NCBI RefSeq assembly: GCF_001577835.2
Contig: NC_029521.1
Span: 14,487,799 to 14,551,798, forward strand
Origin: Coturnix japonica
Lineage: Eukaryota; Chordata; Aves; Galliformes; Phasianidae
Length of the DNA: 64,000 nucleotides
Reading direction: 5' to 3'
Positions 34,901 through 47,442 of the stretch are shown here, in pieces; the first letter of the stretch is position 1, and the number at the start of each line of letters is the position of its first letter. A program made the position numbers and the translations under genes. Below the pieces are notes generated by a model that worked only from the letters and a program-made list of their open reading frames with translations, searched no databases and was not told where the DNA came from.

Positions 34901-37230
34901 CTCAGCCATATCCAAACACCTCTTTATCTCATCTTTTAGTTGTGTATGTGTAGAGCTTGGTGCATTGTGATGTTAGTGTGCTTCTATATTACTGAGGGAG
35001 GAAAAACCCCAAAACCATAGCAAAGCCATGCACTCTCTTTTCTGCCTACCTTTATGATGCTATTATCTTTGCTATGTTCTCATTGTAAAATTGGTTTCAT
35101 TCTACTGTTAAGTGTCTGGGGAGTCATCCTTAAGATTTCCAGAAGATGGGAAAATACAGTATTTTGATGCGTACAGCTGTTTGTGATGGTAACTGCTGCA
35201 AAGATACGAAGGCTTTGTTGCTCTAAAGTCAGTAATGATGGAATAAAATCCGGGGAGTGGCCTTGCGTAGCAGCATTTGTACACACCAGTTCATAGCAAG
35301 ACAAAACTGACACGACTTGTTTCAAAATATGGTTCTGTTTTTAATGCAGAAGGCAGAAAATTCAGAATTCCCACAAACATAAGTGAATCTGTTTAAAAAC
35401 CCTTGCAGTCAGCAAGGGAAGAAACTTCTTTGCTTTAATGAAAGCACAATAAAAAGTAATACTTGCAGAGTTTATTTAATTCAAAGATTCCAGACTCATT
35501 AGACAACTGATGACATAAAGAACGTTATTCCACTCTGTTTAGTAAGAATCATGTTTACTACGTATGAAATGCAGATGCTCCTAGGAAGAGCTGCTGAAGG
35601 TTTTTAACTTTTGAAAGTCCCCCACAAACTGAAGGGGAAGGGAGGAAAATTAGGACAGGGAAAAGAGGACAGAATGGATACAACAGAGGAAACGAGTAGT
35701 CATTCTTACAACCCTTGCCAAAAGTGTTGCAAGAACCTCTGTTTTACAGTCCTGCCGAATGGTGCCTGCTGCTTCCAACTGGGGACACCAGTTCACCACT
35801 GACCTGGGCTCTGGCACCAAGCACTGCTTTGCTGATTCTGCTGAATGCAACAAGGCTTCTCTTTGGAGGGCTGCAAAGCAGTGAGCCTGCTAGTCTTACT
35901 AGTGAGAGCAGCCAGGAGCACAGCACAAAGTGCTTCAAACCACGCTGCTTGGCTTGTGGGTTCTTAAACAGCAGGAGTGAAATCCTGCACCCTCTGTTTC
36001 CCTGGAAAGGTAATGGCCTGATGCCACCAACTTGAAAGGGAGTGAGTCTGTGCCCTGTTTTTGCAGAGGTCACCAGGGGAGTGGTGGTCTTTGTTTCTGG
36101 GAACTTGTGATAGATTTTAGTTTCCTGTAAGAAAGCTGACTGGATTTCAGGCTGAATACTTAAATCTGCAGTAGAAATCTTTGCCCTGAAAAACATATAG
36201 ACCAAATTGTAGGCTTTGAAACTGATAGATGAAGACACAGTAGACTATCTGCAGCTACTCCTTGGTATCCTCCAAATATGTGACTTGCCTCGTCACCATT
36301 CTTGTGCTCCAGCACAGACACACAGAGCTGAAATTGGGGAGCTATCAGTTTGCTATTCTAAATGCTTGGCAATTCTTGATTTAAAAACAGTCAAAGTAAG
36401 TATTGTTAAATGTGTTTTGCAAAGTCCTTACAGTACTGAAAGAAAAGCAGTAAGAGAAGTTGGAAGCTGACACTGTAGCAACTGCTCTAGGTGACTCTTC
36501 TGGGCATCTTGCTAGCAAGGAACAAGCAAGCTTTATCTGTTGTTCTTTGTGCCACAGCTGAGGTTATGGTGCTTTTTTTCTCTCTTGTGCTCAAATCCAC
36601 CTAACTTGAGGAACTGTGGTTTGCAGTTCAGTTACCTTTATGAGGTAGATGTGCTAGATGCAGCTTGTGTGCTCAGGATGACAAAATGGTGTTTGCTTGT
36701 TTCAAGTTCTTCTGAAGTAGGGTCATGAAAGAAACTTTGTCCTTCTTCTGCTTTTATTTCATGGTCTTTTTTAAAGGACAGAGGAGGATGAGGACTTGGG
36801 ATAAAGACCTAAGAATGACTTCAGCATCCAGAACTCCAATCTGACCTTAAACCCACATGGAGAACAGTTGCCAGTCACTTTGTGGTGCAAGTCTGGGCTC
36901 TGCGTTCCATCTGACAGAGCAGCAGTTTAGGAATAAACACTCTCCCATACTTATGCCAGTGCTGCCTTCTAACACTGGTAAGCTGTTGGCATAGGCAGCA
37001 AACTGTCACTTTTGTGCCTGAGGGGGGAAGGAGAGGAGTCCTCACCCCGTCTTCCTTTTCAGACAGTCTCCAGGAGTTTTGGAAGGAGCTTTTTACAAGC
37101 CCTCTTCTATTGTTGGCCAGGAGACAAAGGATGGAGGAGCTGGATTTAAGCATAATGACGTGAGCTCCTCCATGCAGAAAAACCCAGCTGAGAGACCCCC
37201 CCTGCTCCACACACACACAAAAAAAGGAAG
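31990..37230. other. Non-coding stretch, no gene recognised
   Basis: AT-rich unique sequence with T-rich and A-rich runs (for example 32021-32037 and 34536-34580) and only short or overlapping open frames. I see no exon, RNA gene or identifiable repeat. Confidence 0.4.
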
Positions 37231-37239
37231 AAAGGGGGA

Positions 37240-37560
37240 GAAAATCTTTGAAAATAACTAATTAAAGTTGTTTTAGCCTCTCTCTCTCCCCTCCGAGGGC
37301 GCCTAATCTCACAGGGGGCAAAGGGGGAAGAGAGGCAAGAGGAACAATGCGGACCATCCCCCCCCTGCTCTACACCCCACCTCCTGGTCTCTGAGGTTTT
37401 AAAACAAGAGGCCACTTTAAGTTAATGAGCTATCAGCTGACTGGGAGAAGTCTCTAATGAAGCCTGATGTTCACACATTCCCTGGCTTGCTGAATAGGCC
37501 TCTGCCAACCTCATAACTGTCAGAAAGTTTCATTCATAAGATCCACATGCCGGGGGTGGT
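37240..37560. promoter_or_regulatory. Candidate conserved non-coding element
   Basis: A block with CTAATTAAAG, GGCCACTTTAAGTTAATGAG, a CAGCTG E-box (about 37434) and TCTCTAATGAAG. It combines homeodomain, NKX-like and bHLH-type cores and contrasts with the low-complexity flanks. No protein frame explains it. Conservation was not tested. Confidence 0.3.
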
Positions 37561-38484
37561 GATGGTGAGGGGGCAGGGAAGGAGCTAGGTGGAGATGGGA
37601 TGGAGGTCTCCATGTGGAGCAGTTGGCCCCAAAGGCCAGACACATGCATGGCCAGTATCGGCAGTCTGGAGGATCCCAGGGACCCAGCTCCACACCCCAT
37701 TGTCTGGCTGGTAATTAGGAAGATCCTCCAAATGCTTTTGGTGGACACTGAAGTCTGTGGGGATAATTAGTGAAGATTTAGAGCATGTTCCAGCTGTTAT
37801 GTCACCAGCTTTGCTTGTGCCGAAGGGGAAGATGATGGTGGGGAGCAATGGGATGAAGCCTCAGAGTTGTTCTGGGGCTTTGCTGTGTAGACAATACATA
37901 GCTGAGTCTTGTGTCTTCCTGCATGGTGTCAGGAGCAGCATGTGCAGGTTTTTTGTGGGTGTCTGTGGGAGAAGAACAGGAACATAGGGAAAATTCTGGA
38001 GGAAAAGGTATAATTTGTACGGAGGAAGGGAAAAGCATGCTTCCTTTCATGTAAGTGTTAGTGATGACGCTTACTGGAGTTAATTTTCTTTGGGTAGTGC
38101 AGGTGTTTTTGGCAATAGCAAAGGGAATAGATGCAAACATGGGGCAAAATAATATATTTTAGGAAAGCAGCTGATTGTTTGGAATCGAGTACTAAAATGA
38201 GTCGTGAGTCATTGCCATTATACTTTGCTCAGTAAAACCTCTGGCTTCCCATCTATTCTGTGCTATCATTGAAATTTTGCTATAGTAATGTAGGAAATGG
38301 TGGTTGTTTGTGTATGGTGGGGGCAGTGCTGGGGAGGATGTAACATCCTTGACAGTAAACTGCCAGGGCTGTGGTGTGGTTGAAGAATTGGGAAATATCT
38401 TTCCACTGACTGCTTTTATAGGGATTTTAATTTTCTTTTCCTCAAACTTGGTGGTTTGGTTACTGATTTATGTTGTGTTATAGC

Positions 38485-38625
38485 AGTACCTGAGCACTTT
38501 ATTATCTTTATTTGCTGCTATTCCCATTTCAGAAATGGGAAAATGGAACAAAGTTTAGGAGCAGAATGCACAAAAGAGTTTAGACCTTGCTTAGTTCTCA
38601 TGCAACATGTTTGTAGTGCGTTTCA
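38485..38625 (-). repeat. MIR-like ancient SINE copy, reversed
   Basis: TTATTATCTTTATTTGCTGC followed by ATTCCCATTTCAGAAATGGG and AAAATGGAACAAAG fits the reversed MIR core (ATTATCCCCATTTTACAGAT...GAAACTGAGG). The downstream part is less clear. Confidence 0.5.
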
Positions 38626-38629
38626 GACA

Positions 38630-41600
38630 TCTGAATTAAATATGGAAGCATACATACAAGGTAGCAGTACATGGGATGGGGAGCTGTGTGAGCTGAGGAG
38701 CAGGGTGGGACGTGTGGTCTGACAGCTCGGCGCTTACCCCTGTGCCTAGAGAGAGATGTCTGTCTTCCTTCTATGGTTCGTATCTATGGATGTCTTCCTG
38801 CTGAGGTCTGCTTTCCCTCGTTATGAATACAGGACTCAAAACTCCGCTGTAAACACTGGGTGGCTAAGTCTTTCTAGGTCACTTCTGTTGAAAATCTTCT
38901 ATATTTTTAATGAATGATCAAATATTCCGTAGATGAAAGCAGTGGACTTGTGTTGTAGGTCAAAGCCTATAGAAGTTACTGGGCTGAGGGGAAGGCAAAC
39001 TCGGAGGAAGCTTGGCATAGCTAGGTACTCACATGCTATGCAGCAGTTGATGGACTCTGATCATTTTGCTTTCCTCTGTGTGATGAGCAAGGAGAGTCTT
39101 GGGAATTGTGGCCTGTCCATTTCTGCCTGTCTCGTTGAACACCAACTAGCATACACGTGGAGTTGGGCCTGACATGCTCTATTGTTATGCCGTTAGTGGA
39201 TTTGATGCTAACTGGTTCTTTGGCTTGGGTTTTCTTCTGCTCTGGCTTTTCTTGTTCTAGTTCAGGAATGCAGCACTTGCCAGGCCTTACCTTGGGTGGG
39301 ATCTGTATGGTCTCTACTTGTTATGGCTTTATTTATTGATTTGTTTCTAGCTCTCTGTTGCTGGTTGTTCCTATAATTAGCAGTTCTTTAGTTGCTGGGT
39401 TGCAGGTTTCTGACAGAGACATGTTCAACATTACTGGATCTGCATTCGAGCCTACTCTTTTCCCTTCAGCTCTGACTTGCCTCTTGGTAGTACTGTTGTT
39501 CTCTCCTTGTGTTCTCTTACCCTTTCTTTATTAATATTGCTTCTTTTACCCTCAGCACTACTTTGCTTTTGCTAATATAGAGTTTTGCTGACGAATCTCA
39601 CAGTAGTATGTGTTTGAAGAGGGCTGGTTTTCTGCCACTCTGCTAATATTTGCTTAGCAGCTGGAGGATGGCTGGGCTCCCTGCGAGTGAAGGGCCCTCC
39701 TGCCTGCTTTAGTCTCACATGGAAGCTCTCAACCTGATCTAAGGGCTCTCCAACAAGGAGCCACCAACGTGCCCCACAGAGGAAGTCAGGGGAACATCTG
39801 CTGAGGGGTTTGTTCCAATCAGGTCAGAGATTTGCTCACATACTGGCGAAGAAGGAGGGGGGAGCAAGCAGTGAACAGGTTCAGATATAGGATAAGCTCT
39901 GCATCTTGTCCTGCATCATGGGTTGCGTTTCCTCTGTACATGAGCCAAGAGGGACCACTTGCTTTACCAGCCTCTCATGTGGGCACTCAACCGACACAAG
40001 AGGCTCTGCTCTTTTCCCCTTGTGGGATGCTGGAGGCAAGAGCTCTCAAGGGCTAAAGAAAACAAAACAATGTTTGCTTAGCTGTAGAGCAGAGCGTGCC
40101 TTGCGTAAATTGTGCTGGGGCCTAAAAGTGCTTCAGAAGTGAAGTGCCTCTGAAATCAGCTCCATGGGATAAATGTAAAGCAGGGCGATGGCATTTTTAT
40201 AGATGGTGGGGTGTCCTACTGACTTGCTTCATGGGGAGATTTTGGGCGCTTTGGGTTTTGGCTCCAAAAAAAAAAAATGACAAGAAGTGCAAAGTTTTGC
40301 TAGTGAAGAAGTGTTTCTGCTGGTTCTGCTCCTTGCAGAGAGCTAACAGAAAGTTACTCTTTGGGTGCTGCTCAGAGGACAATGGCTTTATGTGTGGGAA
40401 GGAGAAAAAGGAAAAGGGTGCTCTGGGAACTTTGGCATGGTACAGCAACCCATGGATGGAGCAGAGCAATCAGGGGGGGAATGAGAAACGTTCTTTACTC
40501 CCTGGGGCCAGATTCAAATGTAAAAGACACTTGCCAAATCCTAGGATGTTTTTTAGGTGGGACAGAGAATAGTCCATGTTTCTGTGGCCCCTGGGTGTGT
40601 TGCAGACTTTTTTCTCCTCTGGACTTGACCCATGAAAAATACAGGTCCTATTTCTAATTCCAGTTTCTAGATATCCTTTGTTCAGTCACAGGTGTGCAGG
40701 CCACGCTGGCATATGTCCAGTGTAGTTAGTGAAGATGTAGTACCTGGCCTTGCATGCATTTGGTACTCTGCAGAAACCAAATTGATTGAGAATACAATGT
40801 TCCTAGTGCAGTAGGATCAAAAGACTGCTTGCATGTACAGACCTCCTGCAGCTTTTGTTTCTGTGGCTGGGTGGTTGACTGCAGTTTATCATCTGTATAC
40901 CGAGAAGTCTCTTGATACACAAATGGAATTCACTTCCAGCACGTGGCTCACTGCAAAGCTTGCTTTCTCCTGACTCTTTTTACAAATATAGCATCTTACA
41001 GATGCTTTCAGTTTCCAAGTACCTTATTTCTCATCGTCAGGGCTGTTTTGATGAATTTGAAATGTAGCAATGCTGGCTACATTATGGACATCTGACATCT
41101 AGAGTTCTTTACTGGGAGGAGGTTATTAGGCTCAGAGATTCTCTGTCTGTGGTGTTCTTCATTCATGACAGTAGGCCTGATACTACAGTAGAAGCTCAGT
41201 CCTTCTGCACAGGAAGGTGTGTTACTGCACCATAGTGTTAAATCAGTTGCCTGATGTTTCCCACAATTTAATTTACCAGGTGAGAAATGTCATAAAAACA
41301 ATTAGGATCCCAAACCAGCCTCCTTTTAATCCAAACCTCTTTTTTTTTTTTCATGTGTGTTCTTGAAGCCCAGCGTGGATTTTCTGAACTGAGGAAGGGA
41401 GTGCTTGTAATATGGTGCACTGGAACCCTTGTGAAAAATAAAAGGTGATGTGGTAAGGGGTGGTTCAAGAATAGGAAAAAGTCCTTTGGTCTAACAAAAG
41501 AACAGTCTGTGTGATGGTAGCTCGGTACTTAGAGATTGCAGTCAGTCTGCAGATGAACAGCCTTGCTGGCATCTGCAGGTGGGTGTTCTGCTTATGCTTT

Positions 41601-41810
41601 ACTTCTGCTTGTGTTTGTGAATGCGTTCTGCTTGTCACCTCAGAGATGCCAAGGTAGCTGCCCTTTGCAGCTTTTCGTATGCCAGAAATATCAGCAGATC
41701 CCAATATTACATAAGTACTGTAAATGTGTTTTGGTAAAAAAAAAAAAACCAAAAACAAACCAAAACAGACCCTACAAGAATAATTCACAAGCCACATGGT
41801 TGTGATAGCC
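38630..41810. other. Non-coding stretch, no gene recognised
   Basis: Unique sequence with homopolymer runs (A at about 40266-40277, T at 41340-41351, A at 41737-41748). The frame 40144-40572 (+, 142 codons) is Lys/Cys/Trp-rich and has no recognisable domain or exon signals. Confidence 0.4.
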
Positions 41811-41811
41811 C

Positions 41812-41910
41812 TTGTTTTAGAGAGTGAATCTTCAGAGGTCGTTAGAGATTAAGTGATGTGACCAAGATCTTTCAGGACCTTCTGCATTCTGAATTACATC
41901 TGGAACTCAC
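41812..41910 (-). repeat. MIR-like ancient SINE fragment, reversed
   Basis: AGAGATTAAGTGATGTGACC then AAGATCTTTCAGGA and TCTGGAACTC parallels the reversed MIR block AGGTTAAGTGACTTGCCCAAGG...GCTGGGACTC. The match is partial. Confidence 0.4.
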
Positions 41911-42099
41911 ACCTCACAGATTCAGAGCACTTGAGGGTCTTTTAATAGTTAGATAACTTTTTGGAGACTCACTGACACACATTCATCCAGGGTAAACGTG
42001 ATCTGCCATCTTGGGCCCAACCCCAGATTTGCTTTCATCAAGTCTAATTATGATAATGGTTCATTTAACCTCTCTGCCTCCCCCTAACTTCTGCTTTAA

Positions 42100-42270
42100 A
42101 GCAAAGGCACTGGCTGAGAAACCTTGGACTGCATAGTTCCAATTTTAGCTCTGTCTGACTCATTTAATAATTTAGTCAGGTTAGTTTGTCCTTGACTCAG
42201 TTTCCCCACTGTCAAAATGGGACTAATAACATCGTCCTGCGTTTTGAGGAAGGATTATGAAGATAAATTA
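42100..42270 (+). repeat. MIR-like ancient SINE copy, forward
   Basis: TTTTAGCTCTGTCTGACTC, then TTGACTCAGTTTCCCCACTG, TCAAAATGGGACTAATAA and GAAGGATTATGAAGATAAAT follow the MIR order closely (CTCAGTTTCCCCATCTGTAA, AATGGGGATAATAA, GAGGATTAAATGAG). It is the clearest of the five MIR-like copies here. Confidence 0.65.
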
Positions 42271-42779
42271 GTTTTGGCTGGAGAAGAGTCCTGCAGGGCT
42301 AGCAGAATTAGAAGGAGACAAGCACACTCTCTGTTGCAAGTATTATCTATCACTTGTGCTTCTCACAGCCGTCTTTGACTTTTACTGACTGTATTCTTTC
42401 TCCCCTTGCAAATTACCAGCATGTATATTGATCAGCACCATCCCTCACGCAGCCTACAGGGCCATCTCCCCATCGACTTCTTTGCCCTCTGAGGCTGATA
42501 GTTTCACAGTTGGGAGGAAAATCCTGTCTCCACTGGTCTCAACAAAGTCAGGACCTTCTCCCTGGTTTTCCACCTTGAGTGCTTCCTCTTCTGTATAAAG
42601 GCTGGCTCCAGGGTTGCTCCTGCTGCCTTTTCTTAGGGCTGCTCTAAGAAAGAACAGTCCCTTCCAGAAAATGCTGAGGTGGCTTTAGAGAAGGGCAAAC
42701 TGATGGGGAGAGAAGGGATGGTTAGAGAGGAAATCCAGCCACACAACAATCTGACTTCTTCTAGAGAGGGTTAAGTACT

Positions 42780-43150
42780 CAGTGCCTCTTACTGGGTCAC
42801 TTAATGATGGATGGTAGTTAGTGGGGGTGGGGGAAAGCTGACTTCCAGCCCTGCATCACTAAACCGTTCATTAGGAAAAACACACACAATGGAAAATGGC
42901 AGAGGGGCTCAAGTGTCCAATTTCTCTCTTGAACTCTCTGAACAGGAGGCTCCAGTCAGGGGAATCCCTGCCACCCTTTCTCCCCCTCCTTCCCTGGCAG
43001 TTTCTTTATTAATTAACGGAGTTGGCTGGGGACGGAAACAGAGGACAATAATCAACATAGATGGGTCTGCAGACCTATTTTTAATAATGTGCTTTGCATC
43101 TGTCCTAATTGGTATGGAAACAGTGACCTGATTGGAACAACCGGGAGCCT
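42780..43150. promoter_or_regulatory. Candidate enhancer with MEF2 and homeodomain sites
   Basis: Contains TTATTAATTAACGG, ACAATAATCAACAT, a MEF2-type CTATTTTTAATA (about 43074-43085), CTTTGCATCT and CCTAATTGG within about 130 bases. The cluster ends at a TTTC microsatellite. This is read from motif density; neither conservation nor activity is shown. Confidence 0.3.
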
Positions 43151-43159
43151 CTCGGGGCC

Positions 43160-43162
43160 TTT

Positions 43163-43188
<26 letters not shown>
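43160..43188. repeat. (TTTC)n microsatellite
   Basis: About seven perfect TTTC units. Confidence 0.95.
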
Positions 43189-43193
<5 letters not shown>

Positions 43194-44849
43194 TGTTTTC
43201 TTTTTTGTTTGGTTGAAGTTTGACTTGGTGGGAGTGGAGGGGCCAATGGATAAGAAATATAAAACCTAACCTTAGGGGCTGTTCACAGGCTGGGGAGAGA
43301 GGGTTGGTTACTGGGGATATGGGGGAAGGGAGTCTGGGCAGCCTCGATTAGGAAGTCGGGTGTAAATGCCTCCAGGGCACACAGTCTGGCTGCCCAGAGA
43401 CTCTGGGGCTGAGTGTGGGAAGGAAGGGGTACCAGCTCTGCTTGGGCAGTTCCGTGATGGGAAATACGATGGCTTTGCTGGGTGTGCCAAAAGGCAGCGT
43501 TGCTTCAGGGAAAAGAGGAGCACCCCAGGAGCCAGCTGATGTCAGGTCCCCACCCTGCCACATAGCAAATGGGCAGCCCATCTGCAAGAGGTTTTTAACT
43601 TGAAATAGATGGGAAGATGGCCAGAGGAAGGTCAGAAGGTGGCTCTGTAATGATGATGGCTTGGAACCATGGCTTCCCAAGTGCTGCTAGCTTCTCATAG
43701 GACTGCAATATCCTGATGGCACATAGTGAATGCTTCATACTTACGTGTACACAGGGACCGTGCTTTTGTGGGATGAGAGAAAAGAGCTTTGAATTCAATT
43801 GCAGTATGTTCTGTGCATTATTCTATCTGCATGTTTTAGATCAGTAGTGTCATGCTCACACTGGTGCCTTCTGGGTGGGATCACAGAGGCATGGTACTGC
43901 TGAGCATAGGTGGCAGTGTGTCCACACACGTCTCTGTGGCTGTGCTGTTCTGTGGCTGCCCAGGGCAGGAGATGGGCACTTCTCTTTCTCCTTGTTTGAG
44001 CTCCTGCAGGCTGTACTGCTGTGTTTGCCCAAGTTGCAGTATCGGCATGGTTTTGTAGAGTCTCATGAGATCTGGGCATTTGGAAGTACGCCTTTCTCCA
44101 TGCAGCCATGGAATGGCTCAAATGGCTCTATTTGTATCTAGCCCAGAAATGGCTCAATGTCCTCAACTCTGGTCACAGTGGTTTTTTTTGTTTTTTTTTT
44201 CCCCTATAATGTAGAAAGAATTGTTGTACAAGAATCTTCATTTTATTTCAAGGAAGTTTGGGGTTCTTGTATGTGCTGTGTGTAAGACTTCAAGAAATCA
44301 TTCCATTGCCTTCAAAAGGATCAGAAGGAAAATGAAAATACCATGTCCCAAACATTTACTGCTATTATTAAACATAATGTATTTGGAGATTTGCTCTAGA
44401 CTGTTCTGGGGCTACCACAGAAGTCAGAAGGACTGTGACGCTGCTGAATTCAGGGTCTGCTTACGGCTTGTAAGGCTGGGCATCTGCTGTGTGTGCAACT
44501 GCCTGGAGATAGGAAGGAAACGGAATAGAAATGCAGAGGGAGCAGGCTGTGGGCTCCTGCCTCTGTGCTGCAGGAGGAGCTGGCCAGGCCCCATGTAAAT
44601 CAAGGACAAAGTTGACTAATTTCCTGGGTCGGTCATGGTGAAAATATCACATTTCATGGTTTGTTGCAGATTCATAGAAAAATCCTATTAAAACCGGGCA
44701 GATTACTTATACAATTTAAACAAATGATGATCAAAGATTATAACATGTTCTGTGAAGAATGAAAAGGAATAGAAATGAATGTGCATCTGGTGAAATGGGG
44801 CCGGGTGGGTTTTTGCATGCAAACCTACTCTTTTAGCACCCCGAGAATA

Positions 44850-45130
44850 AGGGGGGGGTGGGGGCGAGGAGGGGAGGGGGCGTGAGCAGCGCGGGGCTCC
44901 GCATCCCCTTCGGCCGGAGGTTTCCGCCGGGGCCGGGGGCGGCAGGGGGCGCCGCAGGCTGCCTTTTGGTGGAGCACAGGGCCGGGGCCGCCGCTCTGCC
45001 GCCGGTCCGAGGGTGCGTCCCCCGGGGAAGGGTGCGCTGGGCTCCGTGCCCGCACGGGTACCGCCTGCTCGGGTGTCGCAGCCGGAGGGATGAGCGCTCT
45101 CTGCATAGACCCTCACTCTATGCTAACTCG
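44850..45130. promoter_or_regulatory. Isolated CpG island
   Basis: A compact 280-base CpG-dense block with GC boxes stands alone, about 26 kb from the CUEDC2 island and in otherwise AT-rich DNA. It starts next to a G-run (about 44851-44857) and contains a CTCF-like core. A GTAAGC at about 45130 could be a donor for a plus-strand first exon. The 91-93-codon frames on both strands are GC-driven. It could promote a long non-coding RNA or be an insulator; no coding gene is attached to it in the window. Confidence 0.6.
44936..44954 (+). promoter_or_regulatory. CTCF-like core motif
   Basis: GGGGCGGCAGGGGGCGCCG contains CAGGGGGCGCC and differs from the CTCF core CCASYAGRKGGCRS at about one strongly weighted position. 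It lies inside the isolated CpG island. Confidence 0.5.
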
Positions 45131-47039
45131 TAAGCCTGTTACGCGCTACGTCTAGGAAGAAACACCTCTTTTCAAACCTAACAAAGCTTAGGATGAAAGG
45201 TAAAAATGAGATATATCTCAACAGGGAAACAAGGTGTAAACTAGCAGTAAGGCAGACTGCTATTGATCCCTGCATAGATCTGTCTTCTAACGTCTCATCA
45301 CAGTGAGATGTGCGAAACCTTCGCTGTGAAAGGCAACGACTGAACATTGTTGGAGAGAGTGCTTAGAAGAGTGCTTTTGTGAGTCCTAGGGCGGAGATGA
45401 AATGAGTATTCGCAAATGCATCTCCAAAGAAAATGGTAGAAATTCTGGGAAATAGAGAATGATTGGCAAGAGCCCCGTATTTACACAAGGGACAGGAAAA
45501 GGCAGTTGTTGTTTTAATTCTTTTTCTTTGAAGGCAGATTTCCACATTTGACTGTGAAATTACCTCTGCAGATGAGGCAAAATTTAGCAATTCCCCGTGC
45601 ACCGCTGAGCATCCTATCCCAAGCACTAATCCTCATGAACACTATCGTAGTGCTGTTCATGGCATGCTTGGCTTGAGAGTTAAGCACACTCATTTTTGCT
45701 TTTTCAGTCTGAGCATACTGACATAGAATGTAACTGTGGTTCCTATCACAAGGCTTGTTTTGTGCTCTTCGTGTCTGAAGCCCTGTACTGAAGCCTTCCC
45801 CGATGACAGGGACTTGATGGTGGATCTAGATGATCTTAATGATCCTTTCCAACCTAAGCCATTCTGTGACTCTATGAACAGTGCCTGAGAGAGAGGCAGC
45901 AATAGCTGCCTGACCTTTCAGTAGAGCACACTTGGGTCTGCTGTTGACAGTTCTCACTTAATCTTTATGGAGTTGGCAGAATTCTCTGCTAAGCCTCTTT
46001 CTCCTAACTCATCCCTAACATCAACCTAAGCTTAGCTTCAGTTTCAGTGTGAGAATCTAGTTGTGTCTGAAATTTAAGGCTAAGGTGTGTGAATTTACTG
46101 ATCTCAGCTCTTTGCCTATCCACAGATCTAGGAGAACGTAGCAATAAGCCTGCATTTGCATGGCATTCAACCCACGATTCAAAACCTTGTGCCATTTTTA
46201 ACCCCAGAATTGTTCAAAGCCCATGTAGCCATAGCTTTGCTATAACTGAGTGCTACAGCCTTATGCTATAGCTTTTTTTCTTTAAGGACCAGGCAAAACT
46301 AAGCAAAAGCCCTTCCATCATGATGCCAAGCCATAAGCAGCCTTACCGATCATTATAACACGGGGCATAGTGCAGCCCAGAAATGAAACACAAAACATTT
46401 GACTCTGTCAATCTGTTGTCTTATTGCTGAGGGCCTGTGAGAATTCTGCAGTGGCGATAAGACATGGTTACCCTAGGTGTGAGCTATTCACAGTATCATT
46501 TATGGCTGAAGGAACTGTTATCTCTGAACGTTAGGTAGGAAAAGCTTGAGTCCCCCAGGCAGGCTGCAACCTGGACACAACTCACCAGTAAACTTGACTG
46601 CACAGAACTGTCTGCTGAATCTTAGTTCTAGTCCTAACTTTATTCCTGGCACGGATGATGGCCTAGGAATTCAGTTATGTCCAGAAGTTAATCAGAAGGT
46701 GTTTAAATATGCTGATACTGATTTTACCACTTATCTTACCTCAAGTAATGATGCCATTCCAGCTCCAGCGTTGATCATGGCTCAGTAACCCCATTCTGTC
46801 TGACAATTAAAAATTGTACGTTTTAATCTACTTATCCCTGGGCAGGTTGCAGAACTGAGCAACAAAAATTGTTTAGCAGAACCTCATTTCTGGAATGCTA
46901 AGCTGGAGCCTAATTGTCATTACTAGCCCTGCCTCGACCTCTGCCCAGACACCAGTGGAAAGTTAGGAATAAATGTTTGACTGTAGGGACACCAACTTTC
47001 ATCCAGTTTTGTGAGTCTTCATTTACCCAGCTAGGAGGG
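45130..47039. other. Non-coding stretch, no gene recognised
   Basis: Unique AT-rich sequence apart from the CR1 tail at 45800-45876. No exon or RNA gene seen. Confidence 0.4.
45800..45876 (+). mobile_element. CR1 LINE 3' tail fragment
   Basis: GGATCTAGATGATCTTAATG, then ATCCTTTCCAACCTAAGCC and ATTCTGTGACTCTATGA is the typical last part of CR1 ending in its ATTCTATGA-type signature. Only the extreme 3' end remains. Confidence 0.8.
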
Positions 47040-47442
47040 CTGCTCTGAATGTAGTGCATCCTGTTTATTTCCATGGAAACTACAACAGACACAAAGGGCA
47101 CAATAACACTATTTGATAGAGCAAATTCTCAGCTCACAAGTACTGTTTTTCAGTGTGGTCATCACCATTAGCAATGCATTTTCACCAGTGGTGAACAAGA
47201 CCTGTATGCTGTACTTGTAAATATCTGCACCAGTGGGGGTGACCCACTGTTAGCACTGCTGAAACTCAGCATCTTCCATCTCACTGTGCTCACATCTACT
47301 GCTTGGTCTCTGAAGATGTTCAGCAGGTGTTGATGAATGTCAATGGGTGCCATTTTTTTTTCTGCACTGAGAAATTCAGTGATACGTCTTTGCTTCGTAC
47401 TCACTTCTGCATCAGAAACCATTCTGTTAGACTGCCCCTCTG
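47040..47442 (-). mobile_element. Mariner (Galluhop type) derivative, truncated
   Basis: It begins CTGCTCTGAATGTAGTGCAT, a diverged mariner terminal repeat, and runs parallel to the copy at 51330-51865. On the minus strand it reads STKQRRITEFLSAEKKMAPI...IHQHLLNIFRD...DVSTVRW, the N-terminal helix-turn-helix of a mariner transposase. The catalytic DDD part is absent, and this copy also lacks the far terminal repeat seen in its neighbour. It is a non-mobile remnant. Confidence 0.85.

Noticed and set aside
44858-45133. 91-93-codon frames on both strands of the 45 kb CpG island
   Set aside because: GC-driven Pro/Ala/Arg/Gly composition on both strands; no domain.
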